Below, piece after piece: positions 27,180-36,115 of a stretch of DNA of 64,000 nucleotides. Within the stretch, counting starts at the first letter, position 1. Each line of letters begins with the position of its first letter. The notes beneath the pieces were generated by a model. That model did not search any database, was not told the DNA's origin, and saw only the letters and a program-made list of their open reading frames with translations. Both the position numbers and the translations under genes were made by a program. Source of the DNA: an uncultured Treponema sp. (GTDB lineage Bacteria; Spirochaetota; Spirochaetia; Treponematales; Treponemataceae); the NCBI GenBank assembly GCA_947166355.1, contig CAMVDX010000002.1:248001-312000 (forward strand), in the 5' to 3' direction.

Positions 27180-27345
27180 GCGAATCTTGTCGTTGATGCA
27201 CCTGTGTAATCATGACATTGACACATTGACCATTCATGTCATTGCCGTGCTTATCACGACAATCTTGGATTATCGGAGCAAGTCCGATAATGACATAATT
27301 GTTCAAGCGATAATAACATAATTATCCAGGATAATAGTGAATCAG
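27180..27345. repeat. Cluster of degenerate palindromes upstream of OmpA-like gene
   Basis: Contains GTCATTGCCGTGCTTATCACGACAATC and GGATTATCGGAGCAAGTCCGATAATGACATAATT, the latter a clear relative of the GGGTCAAGCCCGA type, followed by shorter ATAATAACATAATTATCC units. Confidence 0.7.
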
Positions 27346-27357
27346 TTAATAATCGGC

Positions 27358-28593
27358 TTATTTTGAAGGAATATAAAGTATTTTTCCGATTTTAAGGATT
27401 GCATTTTCTTTTATGCCGTTCAGCTCACAAATTGCCTGAACCGTAGTTTTATACTTGCGCGAGATAGACCAGAGAGAATCTCCTGCGACTACAGTGTATT
27501 TTACAGGAAATTCAACAGGCGTCATGTTTTCCAATGCATCCTGTGCAGACTGTTTCATTCCCAGCGGCAGGCGGATTTCACTCTGCTTTGAAGGATGAGT
27601 CATGCCCATTGTAAAGGACGGGTTGAGCCTTTTTAGTGTGGCTGAATCCATGCGCATTTCCTGCGCCAGCTGATTGAGAGAGTAGGCTTTATTTACCGTA
27701 ATATAATCAAAATTACCGTTTTTTTCGTTTTCGAGCATCTCAAATTCTTCATCATGACTTGGAATATCAATGCCATAGTATTCGCTGTTAATGGCGAGAT
27801 CTGCTATTGCAATCAGTTTTGGAACATATTCCGAGGTCTGTTTAGAAAGGTAGCCGTTTTCAGACAGATACCAGAAATCTTTTACACCGCCTGCTTTTTT
27901 TATAGCTTTGTTCATTGCTCCAACACCGCAGTTATATGCCCCTATGGCAAGCAGCCAGTCATTAAAGTAATTATAATTGTCCGTAAGCTTTTTAAGGGCC
28001 GCATCTGTAGACTTCCAGGGGTCCAGCCGTTCGTCCACAAAATCATTAAGCGTTAAAAACGGCCACACACTGTTTGCCATAAACTGCCACATGCCGATTG
28101 CACCAGAACGCGATTTTGCAGTTGTTTTATAGTTTGATTCTACAACCGGAAGATACTCAAGCATTTCCGGCAGTTGTGCATCCTGAACGGCTTTGCGTAC
28201 ATAAAGCCGGTATTCCATTGCGCTTTCAAGATATGTTTTTAAAAGTGTGCTCCATTTTTGAGAAAGATACATTTTTCGAAATCGTTCAACTTCCGGTTTT
28301 GCAATTTCTTCTTCAGAAATAAAAGAAAGAGGAATGTGTTCAGGTGCATTGCTTTCAGTTTCTGAATCAGAAGTGTTATTAAGAGGGTGAAGTTCCGGAA
28401 CTGCGGCAGTTTTTAAGAGGTCGAGAAAAGCTTCGTCTTCAATAACTTCTTCTTCCATCGGCTCTTCGGTAAAAGAGAGAGGTTCAATTTCAGTGTCATG
28501 CTCGGACTTGACCCGGGCATCTTCTTCACCAAACATCGGAATGCAGAAAATCAAAAAGGCGGCAGTAGTTGCGGAAATCAGTTTTCTATTCAT
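27358..28593 (-). CDS. Lytic transglycosylase with LysM (MltD-like)
   Basis: Peptidoglycan lytic transglycosylase of 411 residues. Signal peptide (about 1-22), an acidic linker (23-100), an SLT domain (about 135-270; catalytic Glu152 in LPVVESNYKT, GAIGMWQFM, AIGAYNCGVGAM), and C-terminal LysM (about 364-410; YTVVAGDSLWSISRKY). It would cut glycan strands in the periplasm. Residues 24-34 (EDARVKSEHDT) are encoded by a GGGTCAAG-type palindrome inserted in frame directly after the signal peptide. The start codon overlaps the stop of the upstream lipoprotein gene (TAATG), so the two are coupled. Confidence 0.92.
   Translation of the reverse strand: MNRKLISATTAAFLIFCIPMFGEEDARVKSEHDTEIEPLSFTEEPMEEEVIEDEAFLDLLKTAAVPELHPLNNTSDSETESNAPEHIPLSFISEEEIAKPEVERFRKMYLSQKWSTLLKTYLESAMEYRLYVRKAVQDAQLPEMLEYLPVVESNYKTTAKSRSGAIGMWQFMANSVWPFLTLNDFVDERLDPWKSTDAALKKLTDNYNYFNDWLLAIGAYNCGVGAMNKAIKKAGGVKDFWYLSENGYLSKQTSEYVPKLIAIADLAINSEYYGIDIPSHDEEFEMLENEKNGNFDYITVNKAYSLNQLAQEMRMDSATLKRLNPSFTMGMTHPSKQSEIRLPLGMKQSAQDALENMTPVEFPVKYTVVAGDSLWSISRKYKTTVQAICELNGIKENAILKIGKILYIPSK
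28493..28527. repeat. In-frame palindromic repeat in lytic transglycosylase gene
   Basis: GTCATGCTCGGACTTGACCCGGGCATC, a member of the genomic GATGCCCGGGTCAAG-CCC-GGGCATGAC type, is read through as part of the mature N-terminus. Confidence 0.75.
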
Positions 28594-29645
28594 TACAGCT
28601 TATTTCCAAGGTAAATGCCGGCCCATTCCCAGTTTCCGTGAATATCCGGATCAAGAGGAAAATCTACCTTACGGAAGTACAGATACCAGACAGAAACGTA
28701 ACTATTCCAGCCCCAGGTTCTAAGGTATGCCTCGTTAGGGTTAGAAGCTTCATCCAAAGTATCGCTGTATCGGATTCTTTTTCCTCTCATCCATGAATAC
28801 ATAGAAAACTCTTCCTGAGAGTTTGCATCGTTTTCGTCCTGCTTCCAGGACATAGAGAAAAAGTTTACCTTAGCCTTATATTTATCAAGAGAACGCCAGT
28901 CGTAATTAGAGATAGCTTTTTTAACGGCAGCTTCAAGAGCCGGAAGGCTTTCAAAGGTCCAGTCTTTAGAAGAATTATTAAAGTCTACAAGATGCCGTGC
29001 GTTTTTATATGCATCAGGCTCACCTGCAATCTGAATGGTTGTGGCATCTGGCTGCTCCAGAAATAGAGAATAGGTCTTTAGAGCCTGAGACCACTGGCTG
29101 TCATTCTGGTATTCGAGCGCAAGACGCAGGTATAACTCTGTAGTGTTTACGTTCTGCGGAAAGCGGCTTATGAGTTCGTTAAAATATTTGATTCTGTGAG
29201 CCGGAGTTTTACTTATCTGAATAAGCTTTTGAAGACAGATATAATGCGCCGAGTTCCCTTTTATCATCAGATCAGGGCATTGCTGCAGGATTCGGTCGAA
29301 ATAGTATTCTGCAACTGGCTCAGCTCCCATTGAAAGGTAAGCGTCGGCAGTCATCAAAAGCCAGTACGAGTTATACATATTGTCAGGATTCTTATCAACC
29401 CAGTCTGTAAGAAATAAAACCAGCCCCTGATAGTCTTTTTTATCTCTCAAGGTGTCAGCAATCTGCTTTATAATGGAATATCTTTGTTTTTCATTGAGAT
29501 TATCTGATTCCAGAAGCACCTGAAGATGTTCCTGTCGTGAGTTTTGTGCGGTATTTTTTGTGTTATTGGAACGGTTGCAGGCCGATAATAATATAGAAAG
29601 TATAATAATCAAACCCGGTACAGAAAACAAACCTTTTAATTTCAT
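28593..29645 (-). CDS. TPR-like lipoprotein coupled to lytic transglycosylase
   Basis: Lipoprotein of 350 residues; the signal peptide ends in the lipobox LLSAC at about residue 22. Helical repeats with TPR spacing cover about 40-250 (for example MTADAYLSMGAEPVAEYYFD and LRLALEYQNDSQWSQALKTY), followed by a non-repetitive C-terminal domain rich in Trp and Tyr. The coupled downstream lytic transglycosylase suggests a role in the same envelope process, perhaps as partner or localiser. No Shine-Dalgarno sequence; the promoter upstream ends seven bases before the ATG. No family name assigned. Confidence 0.7.
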   Translation of the reverse strand: MKLKGLFSVPGLIIILSILLSACNRSNNTKNTAQNSRQEHLQVLLESDNLNEKQRYSIIKQIADTLRDKKDYQGLVLFLTDWVDKNPDNMYNSYWLLMTADAYLSMGAEPVAEYYFDRILQQCPDLMIKGNSAHYICLQKLIQISKTPAHRIKYFNELISRFPQNVNTTELYLRLALEYQNDSQWSQALKTYSLFLEQPDATTIQIAGEPDAYKNARHLVDFNNSSKDWTFESLPALEAAVKKAISNYDWRSLDKYKAKVNFFSMSWKQDENDANSQEEFSMYSWMRGKRIRYSDTLDEASNPNEAYLRTWGWNSYVSVWYLYFRKVDFPLDPDIHGNWEWAGIYLGNKL

Positions 29646-29652
29646 GTTTTTG

Positions 29653-29681
29653 AATTTAGCATAGTGATTTGTTATTGTAAA
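29653..29681 (-). promoter_or_regulatory. Extended -10 promoter abutting lipoprotein ATG
   Basis: On the minus strand: TTTACA, 17-base spacer, TAAATT with TGC directly before it (extended -10). Seven bases, CAAAAAC, separate it from the ATG, which predicts a leaderless transcript. Confidence 0.6.
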
Positions 29682-29734
29682 GATTAATTTTTATTAGTAT
29701 TATTGAAAAAATATGGTAAAATAATACAGTATTG

Positions 29735-29830
29735 TCCGGGGTATTGGGGCAAGCCCGATAATGACAGTCTGGTCGAGTGGTGATGGCAGACTGTCTGTTG
29801 ACCGTGTCAGTCTTGCCGGGTGAAAATTAC
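29735..29830. repeat. Degenerate palindromic repeat
   Basis: ATTGTCCGGGGTATTGGGGCAAGCCCGATAATGACAG followed by GGCAGACTG/CAGTCTTGCC-like arms, related to the GGGTCAAGCCCGA family. It lies in the spacer between divergent genes. Confidence 0.6.
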
Positions 29831-29859
29831 AGGTTTCGTAAGAATATAGGGTGTTGAAT

Positions 29860-30483
29860 ATGGAATTGAAATCAGCAAAAAAAATAAAATCAATTTATTT
29901 TCTGATGGTGTTCGGTTTTATTTTTGCGGCACTTGGAATTATTATTACAGCACTAAATCCGGCTTCAAAACCAATTGATATTCTTAATGTTGTTTCAATT
30001 TTTGCACAGTTTATAATAGGACATACAATTATTCTTATAAGCAAAAAAATTACAAAAAAATTCTTTCATTTTTTTATAGGTCTTTTGTTTATGGGCTGGA
30101 GTATTATCTCCTTTTTAATTGCAGTTGTTCTGTCTTTTACAATTAAAGAAATGTGGCCGATGTATGGCGTTGCTGCCGGAGTCGCACTTTTTATTTCTGG
30201 GTTATTAAAATATAAGGCTGTGAAATTCGGATACGGTATTCCTTCAGTTGTTCTGTTTGGAATGGGTGTCTGGTACTCACTTTTCTCAATGCACATTATA
30301 AAAATGTCTTTCAGAACTGTTGTTGCAACGCTCGGACCTTTTTTCATGGGCTCTGTTGCGCTTTTTTTAATTCTGTTCTTCCTGTTGCAGCAGCATCATG
30401 AGGAGCTCGTTGTTAAGGACGAGGAAATAGGTGTCTTTTCTGATGAGGAGGCACTGTTTAATTCAACATTGGAAGACGATTGA
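29860..30483 (+). CDS. Small polytopic membrane protein, unknown function
   Basis: Protein of 207 residues with six hydrophobic segments (about 10-30, 42-60, 68-90, 98-115, 122-142, 148-172) and an acidic cytoplasmic C-terminus (EELVVKDEEIGVFSDEEALF). No recognised family. ATG chosen over a GTG three codons upstream because AGGG lies nine bases before it. The next gene starts 13 bases downstream and may be cotranscribed. Confidence 0.65.
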   Translation: MELKSAKKIKSIYFLMVFGFIFAALGIIITALNPASKPIDILNVVSIFAQFIIGHTIILISKKITKKFFHFFIGLLFMGWSIISFLIAVVLSFTIKEMWPMYGVAAGVALFISGLLKYKAVKFGYGIPSVVLFGMGVWYSLFSMHIIKMSFRTVVATLGPFFMGSVALFLILFFLLQQHHEELVVKDEEIGVFSDEEALFNSTLEDD

Positions 30484-30496
30484 GAAGGTGAGGGAC

Positions 30497-32254
30497 TTGA
30501 TAAGAAATGATTTAAAAAAATCAGTTTTTCTCTTTTTTGCTGCACTTCCTCTGTGCGGTTTTGTTTTTCCGTCTTCCAAAAAAAATCTTATTCCCCGCGA
30601 AAATATTTCAGAACAGGAATATGTTACAAAAGGACTGAATGTAGAAGAATCAATAAAACTGCCTTCAGCTAATAAGGGAAAAAAATCATATTTTTACAAA
30701 ATAGATCCTGCCGTTCTCGAAAATGTTTATAATGGAAGTCCTGAAAATCTCAGAACCGCAATGGCACTTATGAGACAGAATAATTCAAATTTTGACGAGT
30801 CTGAAAAAGTGCTTGCTTTTGTTGCTTATTCTATAATGAAGATGGTTTGGACTTCAGAAAAAATTACCTGGGATGCTCCTTCTGTTACTGAAGATAATCC
30901 TTATACCGGGGCGCTTAATTCTGTAGAACGCGGTGTTTTTGATTACAGTACCGGAAATGTTGATTTTCTTACAACGCTTTTGCCGGCACTCGTAATTGTA
31001 AATACCTCAGCTGATTTTTCTGTTTACGAACCGTGTGAAAAAGCCCTGCAGTCAGCACTCTCTATGGAAAAAGATTCTGTGCTTGCAAATTATCTTGCGG
31101 CAGTTCTTTATGAAAAGAAAAAAGATTATGCCACTGCCGAAAAGTATCTTGAAGCAGCTTACAATGGTGCTTCAAAAACAGAGGAAATTGCACTTGCATA
31201 TTCAAGAGTGCTTCGTCTTAACGGAAATCTTGCGCTCGCTTCGAGTGTGCTTGAAAAAATCAGTACAAATTCAAGTGATATTTCTGTGCTTAAACAGAAT
31301 GCCTACATTGCCTTTGCTGCCGGTGATTATGAATCTGCAGAGCTTTATGTAGCACGTGTTCTTCAGCAGACTCCTAATGATCTTGAATTTCTTTTATTCC
31401 GTGCAAAAATTCTTGTTGAAAAGAAAGATTATATTCACGCGGTTTCGCTTCTTGATATGTATGCAAGACAGGATAGTTCTTCTATAGAATATCTTGTGCT
31501 TCGTGCTCAGGTACAGCTGGACTGGAGTAAAAATACAACCGCCGCAAGTGAAACTGTAGAAAAGGCTTTGCGCCTCTATCCTGATAATCCGGATGCACTT
31601 ATGTTTGCGGCACGCATTTCTTCTGAAACAGATTCCCCTGTAGCCGGTAAATATGCAGATGAGCTTGCGGCTCGTGTTCTGGAACAAAGGCCTGGAAATC
31701 AGGAAGCAATGACTTATGCCCTTGATGGTCTTATTCAGCGTGAAAACTGGCAGGAAGCATATTCTGCAAGTAAAAAACTTATTTCTGCCGGAAGTGTAAG
31801 TTCTGCTGTTGTAGAAAAATTTGTTAAGGTCTGTCTTAAGCTCGGAAAGAAAAACGAGGCGTATGAATTTGCTAAGTCTATGTATGACGCAAATCCTTCT
31901 GATGAAACTCTGCTACAGGCATATATTCTTGCATATAGTCAGGTAGGAACCAGGGATGCAGTTGTAAAATACATAGATTCGCTTATGAATTCGGCATCTC
32001 CTAAATTAAAAAGTTATCTGTATTATAGAAGAAGTTACTTACAGCTTACAGAAGAGAAGAGTCTTGCAGACCTCCGTTCCAGCCTTATTTCAAATCCGCG
32101 CAACAGTGATGCACTTTTCCGTCTTTACGAACTCTACTATACAAAACAGGATTACCGCAAGGCACAGTACTATCTGCGTCAGGTAGTTGCTATAAATCCA
32201 AATGATTCTTCTATAAAAAAACTCAATGAAGCATTAACTAAATTAATCCAGTAA
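30497..32254 (+). CDS. Exported TPR-repeat protein, probable TTG start
   Basis: Protein of 585 residues made mostly of TPR repeats (about 140-580; for example AVLYEKKKDYATAEKYLEAA and LYELYYTKQDYRKAQYYLRQ). If translation begins at the TTG preceded by GGTGAGGG, the protein opens with a good signal peptide (IRNDLKKSVFLFFAALPLCG). An ATG 22 codons upstream would put charged residues in front and overlap the previous gene. The Cys in LPLCG could be a loose spirochaetal lipobox. Probably a periplasmic scaffold; partners are unknown. A large hairpin element starts just after the stop. Confidence 0.75.
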   Translation: MIRNDLKKSVFLFFAALPLCGFVFPSSKKNLIPRENISEQEYVTKGLNVEESIKLPSANKGKKSYFYKIDPAVLENVYNGSPENLRTAMALMRQNNSNFDESEKVLAFVAYSIMKMVWTSEKITWDAPSVTEDNPYTGALNSVERGVFDYSTGNVDFLTTLLPALVIVNTSADFSVYEPCEKALQSALSMEKDSVLANYLAAVLYEKKKDYATAEKYLEAAYNGASKTEEIALAYSRVLRLNGNLALASSVLEKISTNSSDISVLKQNAYIAFAAGDYESAELYVARVLQQTPNDLEFLLFRAKILVEKKDYIHAVSLLDMYARQDSSSIEYLVLRAQVQLDWSKNTTAASETVEKALRLYPDNPDALMFAARISSETDSPVAGKYADELAARVLEQRPGNQEAMTYALDGLIQRENWQEAYSASKKLISAGSVSSAVVEKFVKVCLKLGKKNEAYEFAKSMYDANPSDETLLQAYILAYSQVGTRDAVVKYIDSLMNSASPKLKSYLYYRRSYLQLTEEKSLADLRSSLISNPRNSDALFRLYELYYTKQDYRKAQYYLRQVVAINPNDSSIKKLNEALTKLIQ

Positions 32255-32257
32255 ATT

Positions 32258-32419
32258 TGAAAATAAACAAACTTTGACTGTGGGACGCAGGCAAAAAGAA
32301 TAAGGGGGGACCCCGCCAGCGGCCACGCGAGCGAAGCAAGCGTGGGTAAGCGAAAGGTGGGGGGATAACTTATTTTTTTGCCGTCGCTGGGACCCGCAGG
32401 CGAAGTTTGTTTATTTTCA
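32258..32419. repeat. Three-tier hairpin element (copy 3) after TPR gene
   Basis: Outer arms TGAAAATAAACAAACTT and AAGTTTGTTTATTTTCA pair perfectly over 17 bases. Inner stems include GCAAAAAGAATAAG with CTTATTTTTTTGC, and GGGGGGACCCCGCC with GGTGGGGGG-like sequence, around a core GCGAGCGAAGCAAGCG. It begins three bases after the stop codon. The arms share no sequence with the other copies. Confidence 0.8.
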
Positions 32420-32455
32420 TGTATTCGGAAAATTGTTTATTTAGTTAATTCTCCA

Positions 32456-32484
32456 TTGATTACTAGATTAAATCGTGTTATAAT
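32456..32484 (+). promoter_or_regulatory. Sigma-70 promoter of yajC-secD-secF
   Basis: TTGATT, 17-base spacer, perfect TATAAT. The predicted start near 32491 gives a leader of about 44 bases before yajC, with AGGATGGA as ribosome site. Confidence 0.75.
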
Positions 32485-32534
32485 TTTTAGACTGATTTTA
32501 TAATCAGATTTTAAAAACAGGATGGAAATGTATT

Positions 32535-32966
32535 ATGTCATTTATCCCATTTTTGCAGGCTGGAGGAGCAGCAAGCGCATCTACTTCTGGGTCGCTTATC
32601 GGTAGTCTTCTTCCTTTTCTGCTCATTATCGTAATCTTTTATCTCTTTTTGATTCGTCCACAGAACAAGAAGCAGAAGGAAACTCAGAAAATGCTCGACG
32701 CATTGAAGAAGGGCGACAAAGTAATCACAATCGGAGGAATCCACGGAACTGTATCTTCTGTAAAAGAAAATACTGTAATCGTAAAAGTTGATGATGACTG
32801 CAAGCTCGAATTCAACCGCACTGCAATTTCTTCTGTTGAGCTCACAGAAGCTGAAAAAGCAAAGCTTGCCGAAGAAGCAAAGAGCAAAAAACTTTTTAAA
32901 GGTAAAAAATCTTCAGACGCTGCAGCAGATGCAAAGGCCGCAGAAACAGCTGAAGAAAACAAATAA
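32535..32966 (+). CDS. yajC: Preprotein translocase subunit YajC
   Basis: Small Sec accessory protein of 143 residues with one membrane helix (about 22-42, SLLPFLLIIVIFYLFLIRPQ) followed by the YajC core RPQNKKQKETQKMLDALKKG and GDKVITIGGIHGTV. The tail is extended by Ala/Lys/Glu-rich sequence. It leads the operon yajC-secD-secF; the three form the SecDF-YajC complex that assists SecYEG export. Confidence 0.95.
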   Translation: MSFIPFLQAGGAASASTSGSLIGSLLPFLLIIVIFYLFLIRPQNKKQKETQKMLDALKKGDKVITIGGIHGTVSSVKENTVIVKVDDDCKLEFNRTAISSVELTEAEKAKLAEEAKSKKLFKGKKSSDAAADAKAAETAEENK

Positions 32967-32983
32967 TTGGAGTCTATAAAAAA

Positions 32984-34720
32984 ATGAACAAGAGAACTCG
33001 TTTATTGGTTCTGCTGGCTGTTATTGCCCTTTGTTTCGTTTTCTTGTGGCCATCTATCAGCTGGTATGCAAGAACACCAAAGGAAGTTCAGCAGCTTGCC
33101 CTTGGTTCAACAGAGAACATTAAGAATTATGCTGAACTTAAGGCTGCAGAAGATGTACGCACAATCAAAAAGCTTGATTTGTCATCAGTTATTTCTGATG
33201 AATATTCATGGCTTAAAAAAGATGTAAGCAAGAGATACAAAACTCTTGATAAGAAGGTTCCTGCTGAACTCACATGGAAAGATGTTCTTTCTGCTTATGA
33301 CAGCGAACTTGATTTTATGTCTGCTTTCCAGACACGATATCGTGAAGAAATTCTTAAGGCAAAGCATTATTATGAGAACTCGGTAAAGCTTGGTCTTGAT
33401 CTTTCTGGTGGTATGAACATTATCGTTAAGGCAGATTTGGACGCAGCCCTTGAGTCTATGGGTGATGCTGTAGCAAGTGAAGATGCAGCTGAATTCAAAA
33501 AAGAAGCAATGGCTAATGCAATCGATAATCTTTCAAGCCGTATCGATAAATTTGGTCTTACTTCACCTGTTATCCGCCAGCAGGGCGATGACAGAATCTA
33601 CATTGAAATTCCTGGTGCTGCTCAGGCAGACGCAATCAATACATTGATTATGGGTAAGGGTATTTTGAACTTCCGTCTTGTTGATACAGAAGCAACAAAT
33701 GCTTTCAAAGCTTACTATACTCAGAACCCGGCAACAACCTTTAATGCAATCGGCGAATTGATGGATCCTTCTGTTATTCCTGCCGACTGCGAAGTATTCG
33801 GTGAATATACAAAAGATGAATATGGTCTTGATGAGCGTTATGACTGGGTTGTTGTAAAGAAGGAAATTGCCCTTGACGGTCAGCATGTAAAATCTGCAAC
33901 AGTTGGTGCAGATGAGTTTACAAACCAGCCTGAAGTTCACTTTAACCTCGACAGTGAAGGTGCTGTAATTTTCGGTGACTTCACAGGTGCTCATGTTGGC
34001 GAAAATCTTGCTATCGTAAGTGATAATAAAGTTAAATCAAATGCACGTATTCAGACTGCAATTACCGGTGGCTCAGTTTCACTTTCTGGTGGCTTCAGCT
34101 ATGAAGAAGCAGACAATATCAAGAAGGTGCTTCAGACAGCATGGCTCAACGTTCCGCTCGAAGTTGAAAGTCAGCAGGTAATTGGTGCTTCTCTTGGTGA
34201 AGATGCAATTCGTGCCGGTGCTAAGGCTATTCTCCTTGGTCTCGGTCTTATTCTTATCTTTATGTTGATTTACTACAAGGCTTCTGGTATCAACGCTGTA
34301 GTTGCTCAGGTTTTGAACCTCTTTATGATGTTCTCTATTCTTTCTGCTTTCAATCTTACACTTACACTTTCTTCTATTGCCGGTATGATTCTTACAATCG
34401 GTATGGCGGTAGATGCTAATGTTTTGATTTTTGAACGCATTAAGGAAGAGCTCCGCCAGGGTAAGAGCCGTCCTGCTGCTATTGCAATGGGTTTTGATAA
34501 CGCATTCTGGGCAATTATGGACTCTAACATTACAACATTCATCGCTGCTATCTTCCTGAGTCAGCTCGGAACTGGTGCTATCCAGGGCTTTGCTGTTTCT
34601 CTTGCAATCGGTGTTGTATCATCTGTATTTACTGCTTTGTTCGTATCTCGCTTGATTTTCGACTTTGATACAGATGTTCTTCATGCTAAGAAAGTAAGCA
34701 TTGGTTGGGGGATTAAATAA
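32984..34720 (+). CDS. secD: Protein translocase subunit SecD
   Basis: SecD of 578 residues. N-terminal membrane helix, the motif GLDLSGGMNIIV (about 137-148) opening the periplasmic P1 region, then AIDNLSSRIDKFGLTSPVI, and a C-terminal bundle of five membrane helices (about 395-570) with TIGMAVDANVLIFERIKEEL. It uses the proton gradient to pull exported proteins through. It ends in TAATG shared with secF by one base. Confidence 0.96.
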   Translation: MNKRTRLLVLLAVIALCFVFLWPSISWYARTPKEVQQLALGSTENIKNYAELKAAEDVRTIKKLDLSSVISDEYSWLKKDVSKRYKTLDKKVPAELTWKDVLSAYDSELDFMSAFQTRYREEILKAKHYYENSVKLGLDLSGGMNIIVKADLDAALESMGDAVASEDAAEFKKEAMANAIDNLSSRIDKFGLTSPVIRQQGDDRIYIEIPGAAQADAINTLIMGKGILNFRLVDTEATNAFKAYYTQNPATTFNAIGELMDPSVIPADCEVFGEYTKDEYGLDERYDWVVVKKEIALDGQHVKSATVGADEFTNQPEVHFNLDSEGAVIFGDFTGAHVGENLAIVSDNKVKSNARIQTAITGGSVSLSGGFSYEEADNIKKVLQTAWLNVPLEVESQQVIGASLGEDAIRAGAKAILLGLGLILIFMLIYYKASGINAVVAQVLNLFMMFSILSAFNLTLTLSSIAGMILTIGMAVDANVLIFERIKEELRQGKSRPAAIAMGFDNAFWAIMDSNITTFIAAIFLSQLGTGAIQGFAVSLAIGVVSSVFTALFVSRLIFDFDTDVLHAKKVSIGWGIK

Positions 34721-35937
34721 TGAAAAAGACAATTAACTTTAATAAAGGCTTCCTTCCAGCTGCTATTTTAAGCTGTGCAATTATTGTATTTGGTATTGTC
34801 GGATTCTTTGTAAAAGGAATTAATCTTGGTCTGGACTTCCGCCCAGGTCTTATTGAAGAGATTCGTGTAGCAGAGCCTGTCGCAGAAATTTCTTATAAGG
34901 GTTCTGCAAACGTTTCTATGGATCTTTCTGCCGGTCAGATGGATATAATCATTTCTGGTACTGGTGCTGATAACGAAACACGTTCCTTCAACTTTGCAGT
35001 TCTCAAGACTGTTGGTGAACTTGCTGCCGAAGTAAATAAGCTTGCTGATGTTACAATGACTGTAAAGAATGCTTCTTATGATTCTACAAAGCTCTTCTTG
35101 AACTCTGCCGTTACAAATCAGCTTACTTCTACACCTATTTACATTTATCCGGCTGGTACTTCTGAAATTACAACAGATGATATCCGTAACGCTCTTGGCG
35201 AGGTTGGCGGAAACATCAAGCAGCTTGGTACTGGTGCAGATGCTTCTTACCAGATTCGTATGGGTGTAAGCGAAGGCGATGCTCAGAATGAGATTCAGTC
35301 TTCTATTAATGATAAGCTTTACAAGGCCTTTGGAAAAGAGAAGGTAGCTATCGTAAAGACAGACTTCATTGGTGCTGGTATGTCTAAATCAACATCTATT
35401 AAGTCTATCATCATGTTCATTGCAGTAGTTGGACTTATCTGGCTCTATGCAACAATCCGCTTCCACTGGGACTTTGCCCTTGGTTCGGTAATTGCCCTGA
35501 TTCATGATACTTTGATTATGTTCACCTTCATCATCTGGACTCAGATGGAATTCTCTTCTACTGTTCTTGCTGCCGTTCTTACAATCGTAGGTTATTCTAT
35601 CAACGCTACAGTCGTAATTTTGGACCGCGTTCGTTACAACCTTAAGATGATGCCGGAAGCTAAGACCTTCAACGAGATTCTGAACAAGTCTTTGAGCGAT
35701 ACATTCACACGTTCTGTTCTGACAACAGTAACAACATTGTTCGCTGTAGTTTCTCTCTTTGTATTTACAAGCGGAAGCATTAAAGACTTCTCTCTGGCAA
35801 TGATTGTCGGCTTGATTTGCGGTATGTATTCTTCTATCTTCATTTCAAGCGGCTTTATCAGTTCAACTCGAAAGAACTGGAAGTCAGAGTATGGTGTTCA
35901 CCACTCACTCAAACATGTTCGTGCTGACGATGTGTAA
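34720..35937 (+). CDS. secF: Protein translocase subunit SecF
   Basis: SecF of 405 residues; GINLGLDFRPGLIEEI follows the first helix, where most families have LDFxGG. The C-terminal helices contain VGYSINATVVILDRVRYN and the conserved region SLSDTFTRSVLTTVTTLFAV. The periplasmic domain is longer than in E. coli. Translationally coupled to secD. Confidence 0.96.
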   Translation: MKKTINFNKGFLPAAILSCAIIVFGIVGFFVKGINLGLDFRPGLIEEIRVAEPVAEISYKGSANVSMDLSAGQMDIIISGTGADNETRSFNFAVLKTVGELAAEVNKLADVTMTVKNASYDSTKLFLNSAVTNQLTSTPIYIYPAGTSEITTDDIRNALGEVGGNIKQLGTGADASYQIRMGVSEGDAQNEIQSSINDKLYKAFGKEKVAIVKTDFIGAGMSKSTSIKSIIMFIAVVGLIWLYATIRFHWDFALGSVIALIHDTLIMFTFIIWTQMEFSSTVLAAVLTIVGYSINATVVILDRVRYNLKMMPEAKTFNEILNKSLSDTFTRSVLTTVTTLFAVVSLFVFTSGSIKDFSLAMIVGLICGMYSSIFISSGFISSTRKNWKSEYGVHHSLKHVRADDV

Positions 35938-35950
35938 GGCCGCTGGCGGC

Positions 35951-36012
35951 CGGTGTTCAATAGCAAAGCGTTAAAAAAATTGCGAAAGCAATTTTTAGCT
36001 TTACCATTGAAT
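35951..36012. repeat. Hairpin after secF with GAAA tetraloop
   Basis: Stem elements TTCAAT, CAAAGC and AAAAATTGC pair with GCAATTTTT, GCTTT and ATTGAA around a GAAA loop. There is no T-tract, so it is more likely an RNA-stability or repeat element than a terminator. Confidence 0.6.
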
Positions 36013-36041
36013 AATAAATTGTGACATCAGTCAAATATAAT

Positions 36042-36079
36042 AAAACCTGCGGCTGTCATAACCGCAGGTTTTATTTTTT
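36042..36079. terminator. Terminator between secF and pyruvate kinase
   Basis: Perfect 11-base stem AAAACCTGCGG/CCGCAGGTTTT with a nine-base loop, followed by TATTTTTT. A-rich arm and T-rich tail allow use from both converging genes. Confidence 0.9.
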
Positions 36080-36115
36080 ACAGGCAGGTCTTTTTTTTAC
36101 AAGATGATAGCAGAC

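Noticed and set aside
30431..30496. ATG start of the TPR gene overlapping the previous gene
   Set aside because: It would bury the signal peptide behind 22 charged residues; the TTG with GGTGAGGG gives a normal exported protein.
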